Below, piece after piece: positions 7,844-16,417 of a DNA stretch of 64,000 nucleotides. The notes beneath the pieces are model-generated. The model was not told the DNA's origin, searched no databases, and worked only from the letters and a program-made list of their open reading frames with translations. The stretch covers positions 186,001 through 250,000 of the forward strand of contig NZ_CP010515.1 in NCBI RefSeq assembly GCF_003431325.1, given 5' to 3'. Source of the DNA: Acidilobus sp. 7A. Its GTDB lineage: Archaea; Thermoproteota; Thermoprotei_A; Sulfolobales; Acidilobaceae. The first letter of the stretch is position 1. Each line of letters opens with the position of its first letter. The position numbers and the translations under genes were made by a program.

Positions 7844-8560
7844 ATGGTTAAACTGTTCACAAAAGCGGGGCCGGTGCTGCTAATGGGAGAGAGCCTCACT
7901 TCAAACACGATAATAGAGCGCCTCATAACAATGGCGCAGGGGGTTGAGGACACCTCAACTCACCTGCTCCGTGTGGTGAGCGCCAGCAGCCTGATGCCTG
8001 AGGTCGTTGAGAAGACCTACAGGCAGGACCTGCTGCAGTTCAGGGACGTGGTCACTAAGGGGAAGGAGGGCCTCCTCGACTACATAGCTAACGGGAGGCT
8101 CAGCGTCGTGACCTACAAGGAGTTCTACATAGAGGCCGCCCTCCAGATGGAGTGTATAATGAGCAGGCTTGAGGCGGGCACCTACAGGCTCCTCCTCAGC
8201 TTGAGCCTCGAGAAGGCGTTGCCATCTAACATACTTGAGAGCGTGAGGGGGCTCCTCAGGGAGCTGCAGTCGTCATCAATAGCCCTAGTCGACATGCTCA
8301 GGGCCAGCGAGGGCCCTATCAAGGACCCTGCTGCGAGGAGAAAGATAATTGACGACAAGTTCAACCTCGTGAGCGACTCCGAGAGGAGGGCAGACGCGAT
8401 ATACCGTGAGGCCCTGGCTGCCGTCACCGAGGCGTACTCCAGGGAGGCGGGCAAGCTGCTCATGTTGAAGGAGGTCATAGATTCCTTTGAGGACGCCGTA
8501 GACTGCGCCTACAACACCTCCACCTATGTGAGGCTAGTGGGCCTTGGCCTCCTCAGCTAG
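7844..8560 (+). CDS. DUF47 / PhoU-like protein
   Basis: About 238 residues, almost all helical. The C-terminal MLKEVIDSFEDAVDCAYNTSTYVRL matches the metal-binding E-x3-D pattern of PhoU/DUF47 three-helix bundles, and a second acidic set is in EKTYRQDLLQFRDVV. DUF47 proteins usually accompany low-affinity phosphate (Pit) transporters, but no transporter lies beside it here. A TATA-like CTTAAATG overlaps the ATG 7844 start, so ATG 7883 (MGESLTSNTII) may be the real start. It overlaps endA by 17 nt. Confidence 0.75.
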   Translation: MVKLFTKAGPVLLMGESLTSNTIIERLITMAQGVEDTSTHLLRVVSASSLMPEVVEKTYRQDLLQFRDVVTKGKEGLLDYIANGRLSVVTYKEFYIEAALQMECIMSRLEAGTYRLLLSLSLEKALPSNILESVRGLLRELQSSSIALVDMLRASEGPIKDPAARRKIIDDKFNLVSDSERRADAIYREALAAVTEAYSREAGKLLMLKEVIDSFEDAVDCAYNTSTYVRLVGLGLLS

Positions 8561-9107
8561 CCCCATAAGGGCAAGGCTCGTCGGGGGCGTGGTGGTAGTC
8601 CCGTCCATAGAGGACTCAAGGAGACTGTACTCCATGGGCTTCTACGGCAGGCCCATAGGGGCCCAGAAGGTCAGGGACCCGGAGTCCATAACGTCACCCC
8701 TTATACTCGACCCCCTTGAGGCTCTCTACCTCTCAGAGACCAGGGTGATAGAGGTCTATGACAGCTCTGAGAGGCCCTTGGGGGCCCAGGAGCTCGCCGA
8801 GAGGCTTGGGCTGACGGCGAGGCAGCTTAAGCTCTACAGGGTCTACAGGTCCCTGAGGTCAAGAGGGCTCACGGTCAGGTCAGGCCTTAAGTACGGGGCC
8901 TCCTTCGTTGCCTATAGGAGGGGCCCAGGGCTTGAGCACGCGCCCTTCATAATCCACTACTTTGAGCCTCAGGAGCCCTTCGACCCGGTGGAGCTCGTGA
9001 GGGCCGGCAGGCTGAGCCACAGCGTGAGGAAGACGTTCATAGTGGCCACGGAGGACCCCGTGAAGGAAGAGCCATATTATATAATGCTTAAATGGCTTCG
9101 TCCCTAA
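8544..9107 (+). CDS. endA: tRNA-splicing endonuclease, catalytic subunit
   Basis: A 187-residue protein with the C-terminal nuclease fold of EndA: Tyr in LKYGASFVAYRRGPG, His in EHAPFIIH and Lys in SHSVRKTFIVA form the catalytic triad. It removes introns at bulge-helix-bulge sites in pre-tRNA and pre-rRNA. The short length is typical of crenarchaeal catalytic subunits that work with a second structural subunit, which is not in the window. TTG 8544 lies inside the upstream gene, so translation is probably coupled. Confidence 0.93.
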   Translation: MASSASPIRARLVGGVVVVPSIEDSRRLYSMGFYGRPIGAQKVRDPESITSPLILDPLEALYLSETRVIEVYDSSERPLGAQELAERLGLTARQLKLYRVYRSLRSRGLTVRSGLKYGASFVAYRRGPGLEHAPFIIHYFEPQEPFDPVELVRAGRLSHSVRKTFIVATEDPVKEEPYYIMLKWLRP

Positions 9108-9136
9108 CTACTGTGGTGTAGCAGAAGGGACTCGCT

Positions 9137-9514
9137 GTGAGCTTCAGAAAGGATCCGAGACAGGAGCTGAACCAGGGGGCCAGGCAGGAGCCGAGGCCTA
9201 AGCCTATCGGCGACAGGTGTAACCCTCTCTGCCCCTTCTTCAGGTGCAGCCAGAAGGCGCTTAGGATAACCACCGAGCACTACAGGGGAAGGCCGGTAAA
9301 GGTTGCTATCTGCTCCCTAGTGGGCGACAGGTGCGTCGGGTCCCAGTGCAGGTTCGCCTACTGTGAGAAGAAGGCCATGTTGCCTGACGGCAGGTGCGCC
9401 TTCGCCGTAGAGAGCAAGGCGAAGCGGATGAAACCCTTCGAGGAGGAGCTCAGCGAGGAGAGCGAGCTGTCCGGCTTTCAGCTAAAGAATAAAAAGCTCC
9501 CTGATGAGCTCTAG
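9137..9514 (+). CDS. Small cysteine-rich protein, unknown function
   Basis: 125 residues starting at GTG 9137. Eight cysteines are grouped as RCNPLCPFFRC (residues ~27-37) and CSLVGDRCVGSQCRFAYC (~59-76), with one more in DGRCAF. The spacing suggests a zinc or Fe-S site, but I know no named family. The C terminus is charged. The 3' end overlaps the convergent cation-efflux gene by about 65 nt. A TATA-like TATTATATAATG (9073-9084) at the end of endA could be its promoter. Confidence 0.7.
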   Translation: MSFRKDPRQELNQGARQEPRPKPIGDRCNPLCPFFRCSQKALRITTEHYRGRPVKVAICSLVGDRCVGSQCRFAYCEKKAMLPDGRCAFAVESKAKRMKPFEEELSEESELSGFQLKNKKLPDEL

Positions 9515-10355
9515 CCTGCCTGGCAGGTGAGCTGGGCACAACCCTTACGTCGGCCGTCAGGACTCCGTCGAGCGACAGTATGAAGCCGGCGACCTTCTTC
9601 TTGACCCCGTAGGCCTTAGCGAGCGTGGTCTCCGGCGGCAGCGGTATTATGACTTGCACCAGGTAGAAGGAGCCCGCCCTGGCCACATATATCCTGAGGG
9701 GCCTTATGCTCATGGCCCTGAGGCCCCTCTCTATCGTAGTCCTGAGGCCGACGCCGTGGACCTCCGCCCCCAGCAGAGCCTTGATGGCTGTCAACGAGGT
9801 GCTGAGGGCCGCGTAGAGCACAACTACAAACATGGAGCCAGTTATGACTGGCATCAGACTGGCGTCGGCCGCAGCTATCACGCCGCCGGCAGCCAGGTCT
9901 ATGGCGGCGTCCACGCTGGCGTGCATCACGTCGCTCTTAACTATCATCAACCTCGCGTACCTGACCTCGAGCACTGCAATCGTTATTGACATTGCGGCGC
10001 TGGCCCAGATTACCCACGAGGTCCAGGCTGGCGGCGCGTACCTCTCGCTGAGGGACCCTACAAATGCGGAGCCCACGAGGTACATCACGAATATGGACAC
10101 CAGTATAGTAGCTATGCCCTCAGCGTTGTAGAGCCCCCAGGGGAACGACCTGGACCTCCTGTAGGCGACCTTGAGTATCACCGCATACAGAGCCGCCATA
10201 ATTGAGTCGAAAAGCGTGTGGTAGCCGTCAGCCTGGAATATGTAGTAGCCCCTCCCTAGGCCCAGGTAGAGCTCGTAGGCCGCCAGGGGCAGCCCCACCA
10301 GGCCGGTCAGCAGGAACAGCCTCGACGACCGGTCCAGCAACTCCTTTGAAATCAA
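9450..10355 (-). CDS. Cation diffusion facilitator (CDF) family transporter
   Basis: 301 residues with six predicted membrane segments. Paired metal-site motifs are ADGYHTLFDSIMA in TM2 and KSDVMHASVDAAID in TM5, both HxxxD, as in CDF metal/proton antiporters. The C-terminal soluble part (ETTLAKAYGVKKKVAGFILS...TADVRVV) fits the CDF cytoplasmic domain. It likely exports Zn, Fe, Mn or Co from the cytosol; the metal is not predictable. The tail overlaps the convergent Cys-rich gene. A terminal R-rich extension is unusual. Confidence 0.85.
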   Translation of the reverse strand: MISKELLDRSSRLFLLTGLVGLPLAAYELYLGLGRGYYIFQADGYHTLFDSIMAALYAVILKVAYRRSRSFPWGLYNAEGIATILVSIFVMYLVGSAFVGSLSERYAPPAWTSWVIWASAAMSITIAVLEVRYARLMIVKSDVMHASVDAAIDLAAGGVIAAADASLMPVITGSMFVVVLYAALSTSLTAIKALLGAEVHGVGLRTTIERGLRAMSIRPLRIYVARAGSFYLVQVIIPLPPETTLAKAYGVKKKVAGFILSLDGVLTADVRVVPSSPARQARAHQGAFYSLAESRTARSPR

Positions 10356-10471
10356 GGCGCATCACCTTCCCCTATCACCCCGCAAGGAGGGGCCTCCTTC
10401 ACTGTTCTATTGCGTTCAGGGCCCTTATTAATTTTAGGGTAGTCTAAACCGGCCCGCTGATATACATGGAG

Positions 10472-11278
10472 TTACTCGAGGCCTAATTCCTCCCTCATCT
10501 CGCTGGCCCTCTTGGCGGCCTCAAGCACCGCCTCCATGAGGGTCCTCTTCAGGCCGTTGCCCTGCATTACCATAACTCCCCTTATTGTAGTGCCAGCTGG
10601 CGTCAGCACCATGTCCCTTATCTGGTGCGGTGACCTGCCGCTCTCGAGCAGGTTCCTTGAAGTCCCCATCATAGCCATGAGGGTGGCCCTATAGGCAAGG
10701 TCCCTTGGGAGCCCAGCGGCTATGCCGCCCAGGGCCAGGGCATCTATTACCTCAGCTATGAAGGCGGGGGCGCTGCCGCTCAGCGCTGTAAGTGCGTCCA
10801 GGTACCTCTCGTCAACCCACTCCACGTGGCCGAGCCTCCTGAAGAACTCCTCTGCAGTGGACCTGGCCGCCTGGTCGCAGTTTGGGCCAGCCGAGAGGGT
10901 CGTGAAGCCCTCGCTAACCTCAACGTTAATGTTTGTCATCCCCCTTATCACCTTAGCCCTTGGGACCCACGAGGCCAGGCTCCTTGTGCTGACCGCGGCC
11001 GCTAGTGAAACCAGCGGCTTCCCGTCGAGGGCCGCTGAGACCTCAGCTAGGACCTCCCTGACGGAGTACGGCTTCACGGTTAGTATGACTAGGTCTGCCT
11101 CCTCCACGGCCTTCACGTTGTCCCTTGTGGCGTCAACGCCCAGCTGCCTCACCCTGGCGAGCGTGGCCTCGCTCTTAGCTGTAGCTATCACCCTGAATTC
11201 ACTGCCTGACCTTGACAATCCCTTTATTATCGCGCTCCCTATCGTGCCGGCTCCTAAAACTGCTACAGTTCTAGTCAA
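10472..11278 (-). CDS. proC: Pyrroline-5-carboxylate reductase
   Basis: 268 residues. VAVLGAGTIGSAIIKGLSRSG is the NADPH-binding Rossmann motif. The C-terminal LTALSGSAPAFIAEVIDAL and RDMVLTPAGTTIRGVMVMQ match the ProC substrate-binding and signature regions (Prosite-type pattern with TPAGTT). It catalyses the last step of proline synthesis. The start is TTG 11278. Upstream, GATTTAAAAAGC (11305-11316) can serve this gene and the divergent acetyltransferase. Length is normal. Confidence 0.95.
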   Translation of the reverse strand: MTRTVAVLGAGTIGSAIIKGLSRSGSEFRVIATAKSEATLARVRQLGVDATRDNVKAVEEADLVILTVKPYSVREVLAEVSAALDGKPLVSLAAAVSTRSLASWVPRAKVIRGMTNINVEVSEGFTTLSAGPNCDQAARSTAEEFFRRLGHVEWVDERYLDALTALSGSAPAFIAEVIDALALGGIAAGLPRDLAYRATLMAMMGTSRNLLESGRSPHQIRDMVLTPAGTTIRGVMVMQGNGLKRTLMEAVLEAAKRASEMREELGLE

Positions 11279-11304
11279 AGCTCTCGCTGTGCCAGGAGGG
11301 TAGT

Positions 11305-11316
11305 GATTTAAAAAGC
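11305..11316. promoter_or_regulatory. Shared TATA region between proC and GNAT genes
   Basis: GATTTAAAAAGC lies in a 65-bp divergent spacer. On the plus strand it is about 30 nt before TTG 11344, and on the minus strand (GCTTTTTAAATC) about 30 nt before TTG 11278. This is the expected archaeal TATA position for short-leader transcripts in both directions. Confidence 0.5.
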
Positions 11317-11343
11317 GTTCAACACAGGCCAGCGGGGTCGAAC

Positions 11344-12126
11344 TTGAGCCTAGGCGAGGGCCAGCTGAGGCTCCTGAGGGAAACTATGGACATGGCATCC
11401 ATCTTCATGCTTGGCCAGCTGGAGGGCACCCAGTGGCTCAGCTCCCTGGAGGACCTTGCAGCCGGCGACGGCTGGGTCGTGGGCGTCTTCAGGTCAAACT
11501 ACTCGGACGACTACTTCGTAGACGTCGTCTGCTCCAGGTGCGACGGCGCGGCCGAGGAGCTCCTGAGGGTCCTGAGGGACAGGGGGAGGGCGTGGGCGAA
11601 CACGTCAAGGCTTGACCTCATACAGGCCCTGCTGAGGACCGGGGATGTGATACTCGAGGACGTGGTGGCATTTCATGTCATGGAGGTTGACAGAGACACC
11701 TTCAGGAAGTTCGAGGTGGTGCCCAGCTTCCTCTCGTTCTCGGTGCTCGACGAGCACAACATAGAGGAGCTGAGGGACCTGCTGTCCAAGTGGGACGAGG
11801 CCAGGGCGGCCATGGCGGACGACATGATAATGAGGGGCACCGCCATAGGCGCCTGGGACGGCGACAGGCTCGTGGCCGTGGCCGCGACCTACGCCGTGAC
11901 GGACTCCTGGTGGTACCTTGGCTCCCTTTTCGTGGACCCTGAGTACAGGGGGCGCAAGGTTGGCATAAGTATGTCAAGCGTGGCAACCGAGGAGGCCCTC
12001 GCCAGGGCTGGAAGGGCTTACATAAGCGTCGAAGTTGACAACGTGAGGAGCATCGCTGTCAACACGCTACTGAACTACAGGCCCAGGGCGCTGAGCTACA
12101 GCGCCCTCCTCACTGCAAGGGGCTAG
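11344..12126 (+). CDS. GNAT family N-acetyltransferase
   Basis: 260 residues. The C-terminal third holds the acetyl-CoA binding GNAT core: GSLFVDPEYRGRKVGISMSS (motif A, R/Q-x-x-G-x-G/A-like) followed by ALARAGRAYISVEVDNVRS. The N-terminal half (ASIFMLGQLEGTQW...) is an uncharacterised domain, possibly a degenerate first GNAT fold. Substrate is unknown. TTG 11344 is the start used. The 3' end overlaps the convergent GPN GTPase by 4 nt. Confidence 0.8.
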   Translation: MSLGEGQLRLLRETMDMASIFMLGQLEGTQWLSSLEDLAAGDGWVVGVFRSNYSDDYFVDVVCSRCDGAAEELLRVLRDRGRAWANTSRLDLIQALLRTGDVILEDVVAFHVMEVDRDTFRKFEVVPSFLSFSVLDEHNIEELRDLLSKWDEARAAMADDMIMRGTAIGAWDGDRLVAVAATYAVTDSWWYLGSLFVDPEYRGRKVGISMSSVATEEALARAGRAYISVEVDNVRSIAVNTLLNYRPRALSYSALLTARG

Positions 12127-12917
12127 TCGCCCTGGTCCTCGTCATAGTCATAGATGGCGTAGTCCTCCCCTCCCTCCAGGACCTCCTGGACCTTGCCGTA
12201 GAGCTCCTTGAGGCTGACCTCGTCGTAGGCGCTGACCGGCAGGATCTCCCCTATGTAGCCCGCCTCGTAGAGGGCCCTGGCGAGGCTGAGCGATATGTTA
12301 AGCTCCACCCCCCTCAGGGCCTCTGAGTTCCTCACCGCGGCCTCAAGGTAGCCCTCCTCGTGGAGCATGGGGAGCACGTTGTTCACTACATCCGGGCTCA
12401 GCAGGTCAGCCTTGCTTATCACGTTGACCTGGGGCCTCCTGAGCCTCACGTTAACAGAGGAGGCCAGGGTGAGTATGGACACTATGTCGGCCGGGCTCTC
12501 GAAGAACACGGAGTCCATCAGGAACACGGTGACAGCCTTGTCGTCCTGTATCAGGGCGTCCAGGACCAGCGGCCCTCCGACCCTGTAGGCGAAGGGCTCG
12601 AGCTGCCCAGGCGTGTCTATGATGGCGTAGTCCGCCTTGAACTGCTCCACCTCCTCCCTGACCTTGTCAACGTGGTTTATCAGTGAGTCTATGGCTGTGA
12701 CCAGCGCCCCGTTGGGGCCCAGCCCCTTATCCATGAACTCCTCCGCTGTTACATAGTCCCTGACGTCAACGTCAGGGTCGTAGGGCGGCTTGTCCTCAGC
12801 TGGGTCGAAGTTCACCTTGACCACGGAGGCGCCCGAGGACTCCATCACGTTGGCCAGCTGCATGGTGAGCGTGCTCTTGCCCGACCCGGCTGGCCCCACC
12901 ACAACTATGAACCTCAA
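12123..12917 (-). CDS. GPN-loop GTPase (XAB1/GPN1-like)
   Basis: 264 residues. Walker A is VVVGPAGSGKSTL at the N terminus, the Gly-Pro-Asn loop is in KGLGPNGALV, DTPGQLE is switch II and NVISKADLL the guanine-specificity motif. The acidic tail (EDYAIYDYDEDQGD) is typical. Eukaryotic relatives act in RNA polymerase II assembly; the archaeal role is unsettled. TTG 12917 gives the standard start two residues before FIVVVGPAG. GTG 12953 would add 12 residues that fall in a GC-rich repeat (12947-12988), so that part is more likely 5' leader. Confidence 0.9.
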   Translation of the reverse strand: MRFIVVVGPAGSGKSTLTMQLANVMESSGASVVKVNFDPAEDKPPYDPDVDVRDYVTAEEFMDKGLGPNGALVTAIDSLINHVDKVREEVEQFKADYAIIDTPGQLEPFAYRVGGPLVLDALIQDDKAVTVFLMDSVFFESPADIVSILTLASSVNVRLRRPQVNVISKADLLSPDVVNNVLPMLHEEGYLEAAVRNSEALRGVELNISLSLARALYEAGYIGEILPVSAYDEVSLKELYGKVQEVLEGGEDYAIYDYDEDQGD

Positions 12918-12946
12918 GCCTAAGCACCAGGGCTGGGAAAGCACCG

Positions 12947-12988
12947 CGCACACGCAGGCCCGGGACGCGGGTCCAGTTCGCGCGGGCC
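12947..12988 (-). repeat. GC-rich hairpin repeat, copy 1
   Basis: About 40 bp that is repeated with roughly 85% identity at 16214-16252. It can fold: GGCCCG pairs with CGGGCC and CGCG with CGCG around a GGTCCAGTT loop. On the minus strand it falls in the probable 5' leader of the GPN GTPase gene, after a TTATTAGCC box near 13018-13027. Function is unknown; it could be a leader structure or a short dispersed repeat. Confidence 0.5.
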
Positions 12989-13096
12989 TCTCCCCTTGGA
13001 CTGGGAGTTCTGTCTGAGGCTAATAACCTTAGCCGCTAGCCATGATGCGGGAAAGGCTTAAGGTAAGGCCAGGACTTGATGGCCCGGTGAGCCGCG

Positions 13097-14131
13097 TTGA
13101 GGTACGTGAGGCTCGGCTGGAGCGGCACCAAGGTCTCCCAGCTCTGCGTGGGCACGTGGCACCTGCCGCCCTCGAGGGAGCTTGACGAGCACGGCGTCCT
13201 CAAGGTTGACGTCGACGAGGCCGTCAAGGCTATGAGGAGAGCCTACGACCTTGGCGTCAACTTCATAGACACGGCCAACAGGTACCACGGCATCATGCAG
13301 CCGGTTGACCTTGATCACGTCGGCAACTCTGAGAGGGTGGTTGGCAGGTTCCTGGCCACCGTGGACAGGGAGTCGGTGGTCCTGGCCACCAAGGTGAGGG
13401 GGCAGATGGCTCCCTGGCCCAACGGCGAGGGGCTGAGCAGGAAGCACGTAATGTGGCAGGTGAGGGAGAGCCTGAGGAGGCTGGGGACTGACCACATAGA
13501 CCTCTACCAGCTGCACTGGCCGGACCCCGAGACCCCAAAGATAGAGACCCTGAGGGCCCTTCAGGACCTGGTCAGGATGGGCCTCGTACACTACACCGGC
13601 ATAAGCAACCACCCGGCGCACGACGTGGTCGAGTTCCTTGAGCTTGCTGACAGGATAGGCGCCGACCGCTTCGTTACAATGCAGGAAAAGTACAACGTGC
13701 TCGAGAGGGAGATAGAGGTGGACGGCAGGCTCGACGTGGCCAGGAGGTACGGGCTGGCCATATTGGTCTACAGCCCCCTGGCCCAGGGCGTCCTCACTGG
13801 CAAGTACTACGACTTCAAGGAGGGCAGGTGGGTGGTCCCTGAGCTCAGCAGGGCCTCGCTCGTCCCAGACCTCCAGAGGAGGTACTTCAACGAGAGGACA
13901 GCAGCTGCCCTTAGGGCTATGAAGGAGGTGGCGGACTCAAAGGGCATAACCCTGGCCCAGCTGGCCCTGGCCTGGGTGATCAAGAGGTCCGAGCAGCTCG
14001 GGGTGACGCTGATACCGATAACCAGCTTCTCCAGGGCCTCGCAGGTCGACGAGGCCGTTGAGGCTATCAATGTTAGCCTAAAGGACGATGATGTGAAGGC
14101 CATAGATGAGGCCCTGGCGAGCCGGGCCTAG
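13097..14131 (+). CDS. Aldo/keto reductase
   Basis: 344 residues with the (beta/alpha)8 AKR pattern: GVNFIDTANRYHG (Asp and Tyr), VVLATKVRG (Lys) and LYQLHWPDPETPK (His) supply the catalytic tetrad. The C-terminal TLAQLALAWV...VTLIPITSFSRASQ is the NADPH-binding end. It reduces an aldehyde or ketone, or oxidises a sugar alcohol, with NADP(H); the substrate is unknown. A damaged paralogue lies at 15609-16135. The stop overlaps the convergent MFS gene by 4 nt. Confidence 0.92.
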   Translation: MRYVRLGWSGTKVSQLCVGTWHLPPSRELDEHGVLKVDVDEAVKAMRRAYDLGVNFIDTANRYHGIMQPVDLDHVGNSERVVGRFLATVDRESVVLATKVRGQMAPWPNGEGLSRKHVMWQVRESLRRLGTDHIDLYQLHWPDPETPKIETLRALQDLVRMGLVHYTGISNHPAHDVVEFLELADRIGADRFVTMQEKYNVLEREIEVDGRLDVARRYGLAILVYSPLAQGVLTGKYYDFKEGRWVVPELSRASLVPDLQRRYFNERTAAALRAMKEVADSKGITLAQLALAWVIKRSEQLGVTLIPITSFSRASQVDEAVEAINVSLKDDDVKAIDEALASRA

Positions 14132-15348
14132 CCGCGGCTGGGCCTAGCCGGAGCCATGACGTCAGATATGGCCTCAAGGGGCCTGCCGGAGGTGTCAAAG
14201 CCCTTAAGGAGCCACAGCGAGGCGCCCGAGAGGCCCACGGCCCAGAGGCCGACGTTGTAGAGTAGGTAGGCGACGTTGTTGAAGGAGGCCGTGAAGAACA
14301 CGGAGGCCACGTAGAGGGAGTAGGCAGTCGCCCTGACGGCGCCCACGCCCGTTGCCCTGAGCCTGGTAGGGAAGAGCTCGGGCTCCATCACTACCCTCGC
14401 CGCCCACGCCATCTCGCCGAAGACCCCGTTGAGGAAGAGCAGGGAGCCGAAGGCGACGAGTGAGCCCCTCGCCACCACGTACTGCGGTATGAAGAGGGCC
14501 ATCGTTACCACCCCGCCCAGGTAGGCCGCAAACGGGAACGTCCTCCTGCTCGTGGAGTCTATGAAGGGCAGCAGGGCGAAGCCCGCGAGGGACTCGCCCA
14601 GGTTGTATATGAATATTATCCAGTCCGTGAGCCTAGGGAAGAGGTAGGGGCCTATCACAAGCGCCATGAGGGCGTACGTGAGGACCACAGTTATCGCCAT
14701 GGTTATAAGGAAGTAGAGCCTCACGGCGTAGTCCCTCCTGCTCAGGGTCACCATCTCCCATGACCTGTACTTAAGCCACATGAAGGACTCCGGGGCCATC
14801 AACCTCGTGACGACTATCACTGGGACCACGGAGGCCAGGAGCGCGACGAAGGCGAGCCTCTGGGTGCTAACCGAGAGCCCCGTCAGTATAGCCAGCGCTG
14901 AGGCAGTCAGGGCGCCGACGTTGGCCATGTTAGTGACGCCAACCAGCAGCTTGCCCCTGTGCTCCTCGGGCGCCTCCTCAGCCAGGTAGGCGAGCAGGGT
15001 CGTCTCGTCGCCGCCCAGGGAGAACTCAGCCAGGGCGACGCCAGCTATGAGGTCGAGGGCGCCCCTGGCCAGGAGTATCAGCGGTATCGAGGCGGAGAAC
15101 ATCACCATGTCCGCCATAAAGCCGCTCCTCCTGCCGAAGGCGTCAGTGAACCTGCCCATGAGGAAGCTCCCAGCCAACAGCGAGGCCGGCGGGGCGACAA
15201 GGAGGTAGACGTCGTAGCTCCTGGGAACTATGGGCCACTCGGTCAGGAGCGGCGCGAGGGCCAGGACCACTCCCCACGCAAACATGGTGACAGACGCGCT
15301 GGCCACTATGACGGCCAGCCTCCTGCCGAGAGCCAAGCCTGACCCCAA
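14128..15348 (-). CDS. Major facilitator superfamily transporter
   Basis: 406 residues with about 12 hydrophobic segments. MGRFTDAFGRRSGFMADMV between TM2 and TM3 is the MFS sugar-porter motif (G-x3-D-x-x-GRR). ELFPTRLRATGVGAVRATAY after TM10 resembles the sugar/metabolite-transporter PETKG-region signature. Likely a proton-coupled importer for a sugar or organic acid. The convergent neighbour is an aldo/keto reductase, which hints at carbon-compound use but is not an operon link. Confidence 0.87.
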   Translation of the reverse strand: MGSGLALGRRLAVIVASASVTMFAWGVVLALAPLLTEWPIVPRSYDVYLLVAPPASLLAGSFLMGRFTDAFGRRSGFMADMVMFSASIPLILLARGALDLIAGVALAEFSLGGDETTLLAYLAEEAPEEHRGKLLVGVTNMANVGALTASALAILTGLSVSTQRLAFVALLASVVPVIVVTRLMAPESFMWLKYRSWEMVTLSRRDYAVRLYFLITMAITVVLTYALMALVIGPYLFPRLTDWIIFIYNLGESLAGFALLPFIDSTSRRTFPFAAYLGGVVTMALFIPQYVVARGSLVAFGSLLFLNGVFGEMAWAARVVMEPELFPTRLRATGVGAVRATAYSLYVASVFFTASFNNVAYLLYNVGLWAVGLSGASLWLLKGFDTSGRPLEAISDVMAPARPSRG

Positions 15349-15391
15349 ATTACTACTATCAGTGGTAACTTAAAAGCTCAGGCACAGACGC

Positions 15392-15608
15392 TTAGAGACT
15401 GCTTGCAAACCTCCTCTTGAGGTCACCCAGTATGCCTGAGATCGGTATCTCAACGGGGCAGGCCACGTCGCACCTGCCGCAGCCCAGGCAGAGCATGGCA
15501 AGGGCTGCCCCCCTCTCGACGCCCTCAGTTATGGCTGTCCAGTTGACCCCCATGGGCCCTCCGTAGGTTGAACCTCCCCAGTTGTTTGCCACCTGGCCCC
15601 ACACGGGG
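15392..15608 (-). pseudogene. Truncated copy of lutB 3' end (ferredoxin domain)
   Basis: The last ~65 codons of the LutB-like gene at 17909-19111 are repeated here almost base for base. The match runs from about 15410 to 15608 and corresponds to 17926-18125, with only a few differences (for example CAGGCC against CATGCG). It encodes VWGQVANNWGGSTYGGP...CLGCGRCDVACPVEIP with a full 4Fe-4S motif, but the rest of the gene is missing and the last residues differ (RFASSL against RYVGEA). The high identity points to recent duplication. It is fused head-on to an aldo/keto reductase remnant. Confidence 0.88.
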
Positions 15609-16135
15609 AGGGGCTCAGCAGGAAGCACATAATGTGGCAGGCCAGGGAGAGCCTGAGGAGGCTTGGCACTGATTATATAGACCTCTACCAGCTCCACTGG
15701 CCCGACCCAGAGACGCCTAAGCTTGAGACCCTGAGGGCCCTCCAGGACCTGGTCAGGATGGGCCTCGTACACTACACGGACGTTAGCAACCACCCAGACC
15801 ACGACGTTGTCGAGTTCCTCGAGCTGGCCGACAGGATAGGGGCTGACCGCTTTGTATCCATACAGGAGAAGTACAACGTGCTCGAGAGGGAGATAGAGGC
15901 GGACGGCAGGCTCGACGTGGCCAGGAGGTACGGGCTGGCCATATTGGTCTACAGCCCCCTGGCCCAGGGCGTCCTCACTGGCAAGTACTACGACTTCAAG
16001 GAGGGCAGGTGGGTGGTCCCTGAGCTCAGCAGGGCCTCCCAGGTCGACGAGGCCGTCGAGGCGGTGAGCGTGAGCCTTAAGGACGATGACATGAAGGCCA
16101 TAGAGGAGGCCCTGGCAGGCTCCAAGAAGTCATGT
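15609..16135 (+). pseudogene. Aldo/keto reductase remnant with N-terminal loss and internal deletion
   Basis: This frame matches codons from about position 110 to the end of the aldo/keto reductase at 13097-14131 (SRKHIMWQARESLRRLGTD..., LYQLHWPDPETPK). The first ~110 residues are replaced by the lutB fragment; the junction lies in a G-rich stretch near 15608. A further 61 residues are missing, in frame, between two copies of the segment encoding SRAS (CAGGGCCTC in the DNA), so VVPELSRAS joins QVDEAVEA directly. It lacks the Asp, Tyr and Lys of the catalytic tetrad. The downstream reading frame to 16405 is not homologous and probably not coding. Confidence 0.88.
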
Positions 16136-16213
16136 GTAGAGAGTGACATCACGACCAAGGCGGGTCCTCGCACAGAAACCCTGGCCTTGGAAAAAGACAA
16201 GGGGGACCACCCA

Positions 16214-16252
16214 CGCACATGCAGACCCGGGACGCAGGTCAGTTCGCGTGGG
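16214..16252 (-). repeat. GC-rich hairpin repeat, copy 2
   Basis: Partner of 12947-12988: CGCACATGCAGACCCGGGAC followed by GCAGGTCAGTTCGCGTGGG. The outer stem is kept mainly by pairs of ACCC with GGGT, although the sequence has diverged. It lies in the ~280-bp stretch (16136-16417) after the reductase remnant, where I see no convincing gene. An ATATTAGCC box (minus strand, 16262-16270) precedes it, as a TTATTAGCC precedes copy 1. Confidence 0.5.
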
Positions 16253-16417
16253 TTCGTCCCGGCTAATATCATAACGGCTTGTCGAGGCTTATTAGCGTTT
16301 TCAGGAAAAGGATGGATAATGCTTAACTCCAACCAACTTGAGGGCGTCAAGGCCTCAGGACATCAACATAAGGACCGAAAAGAAAGACAAAAAGTCAAGT
16401 CATGAGCTAAGGGGGAC

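Noticed and set aside
15609-15802. Minus-strand extension of the lutB fragment into the reductase remnant
   Set aside because: The sequence there is antisense to a recognisable reductase, so the frame is accidental read-through after the fusion.
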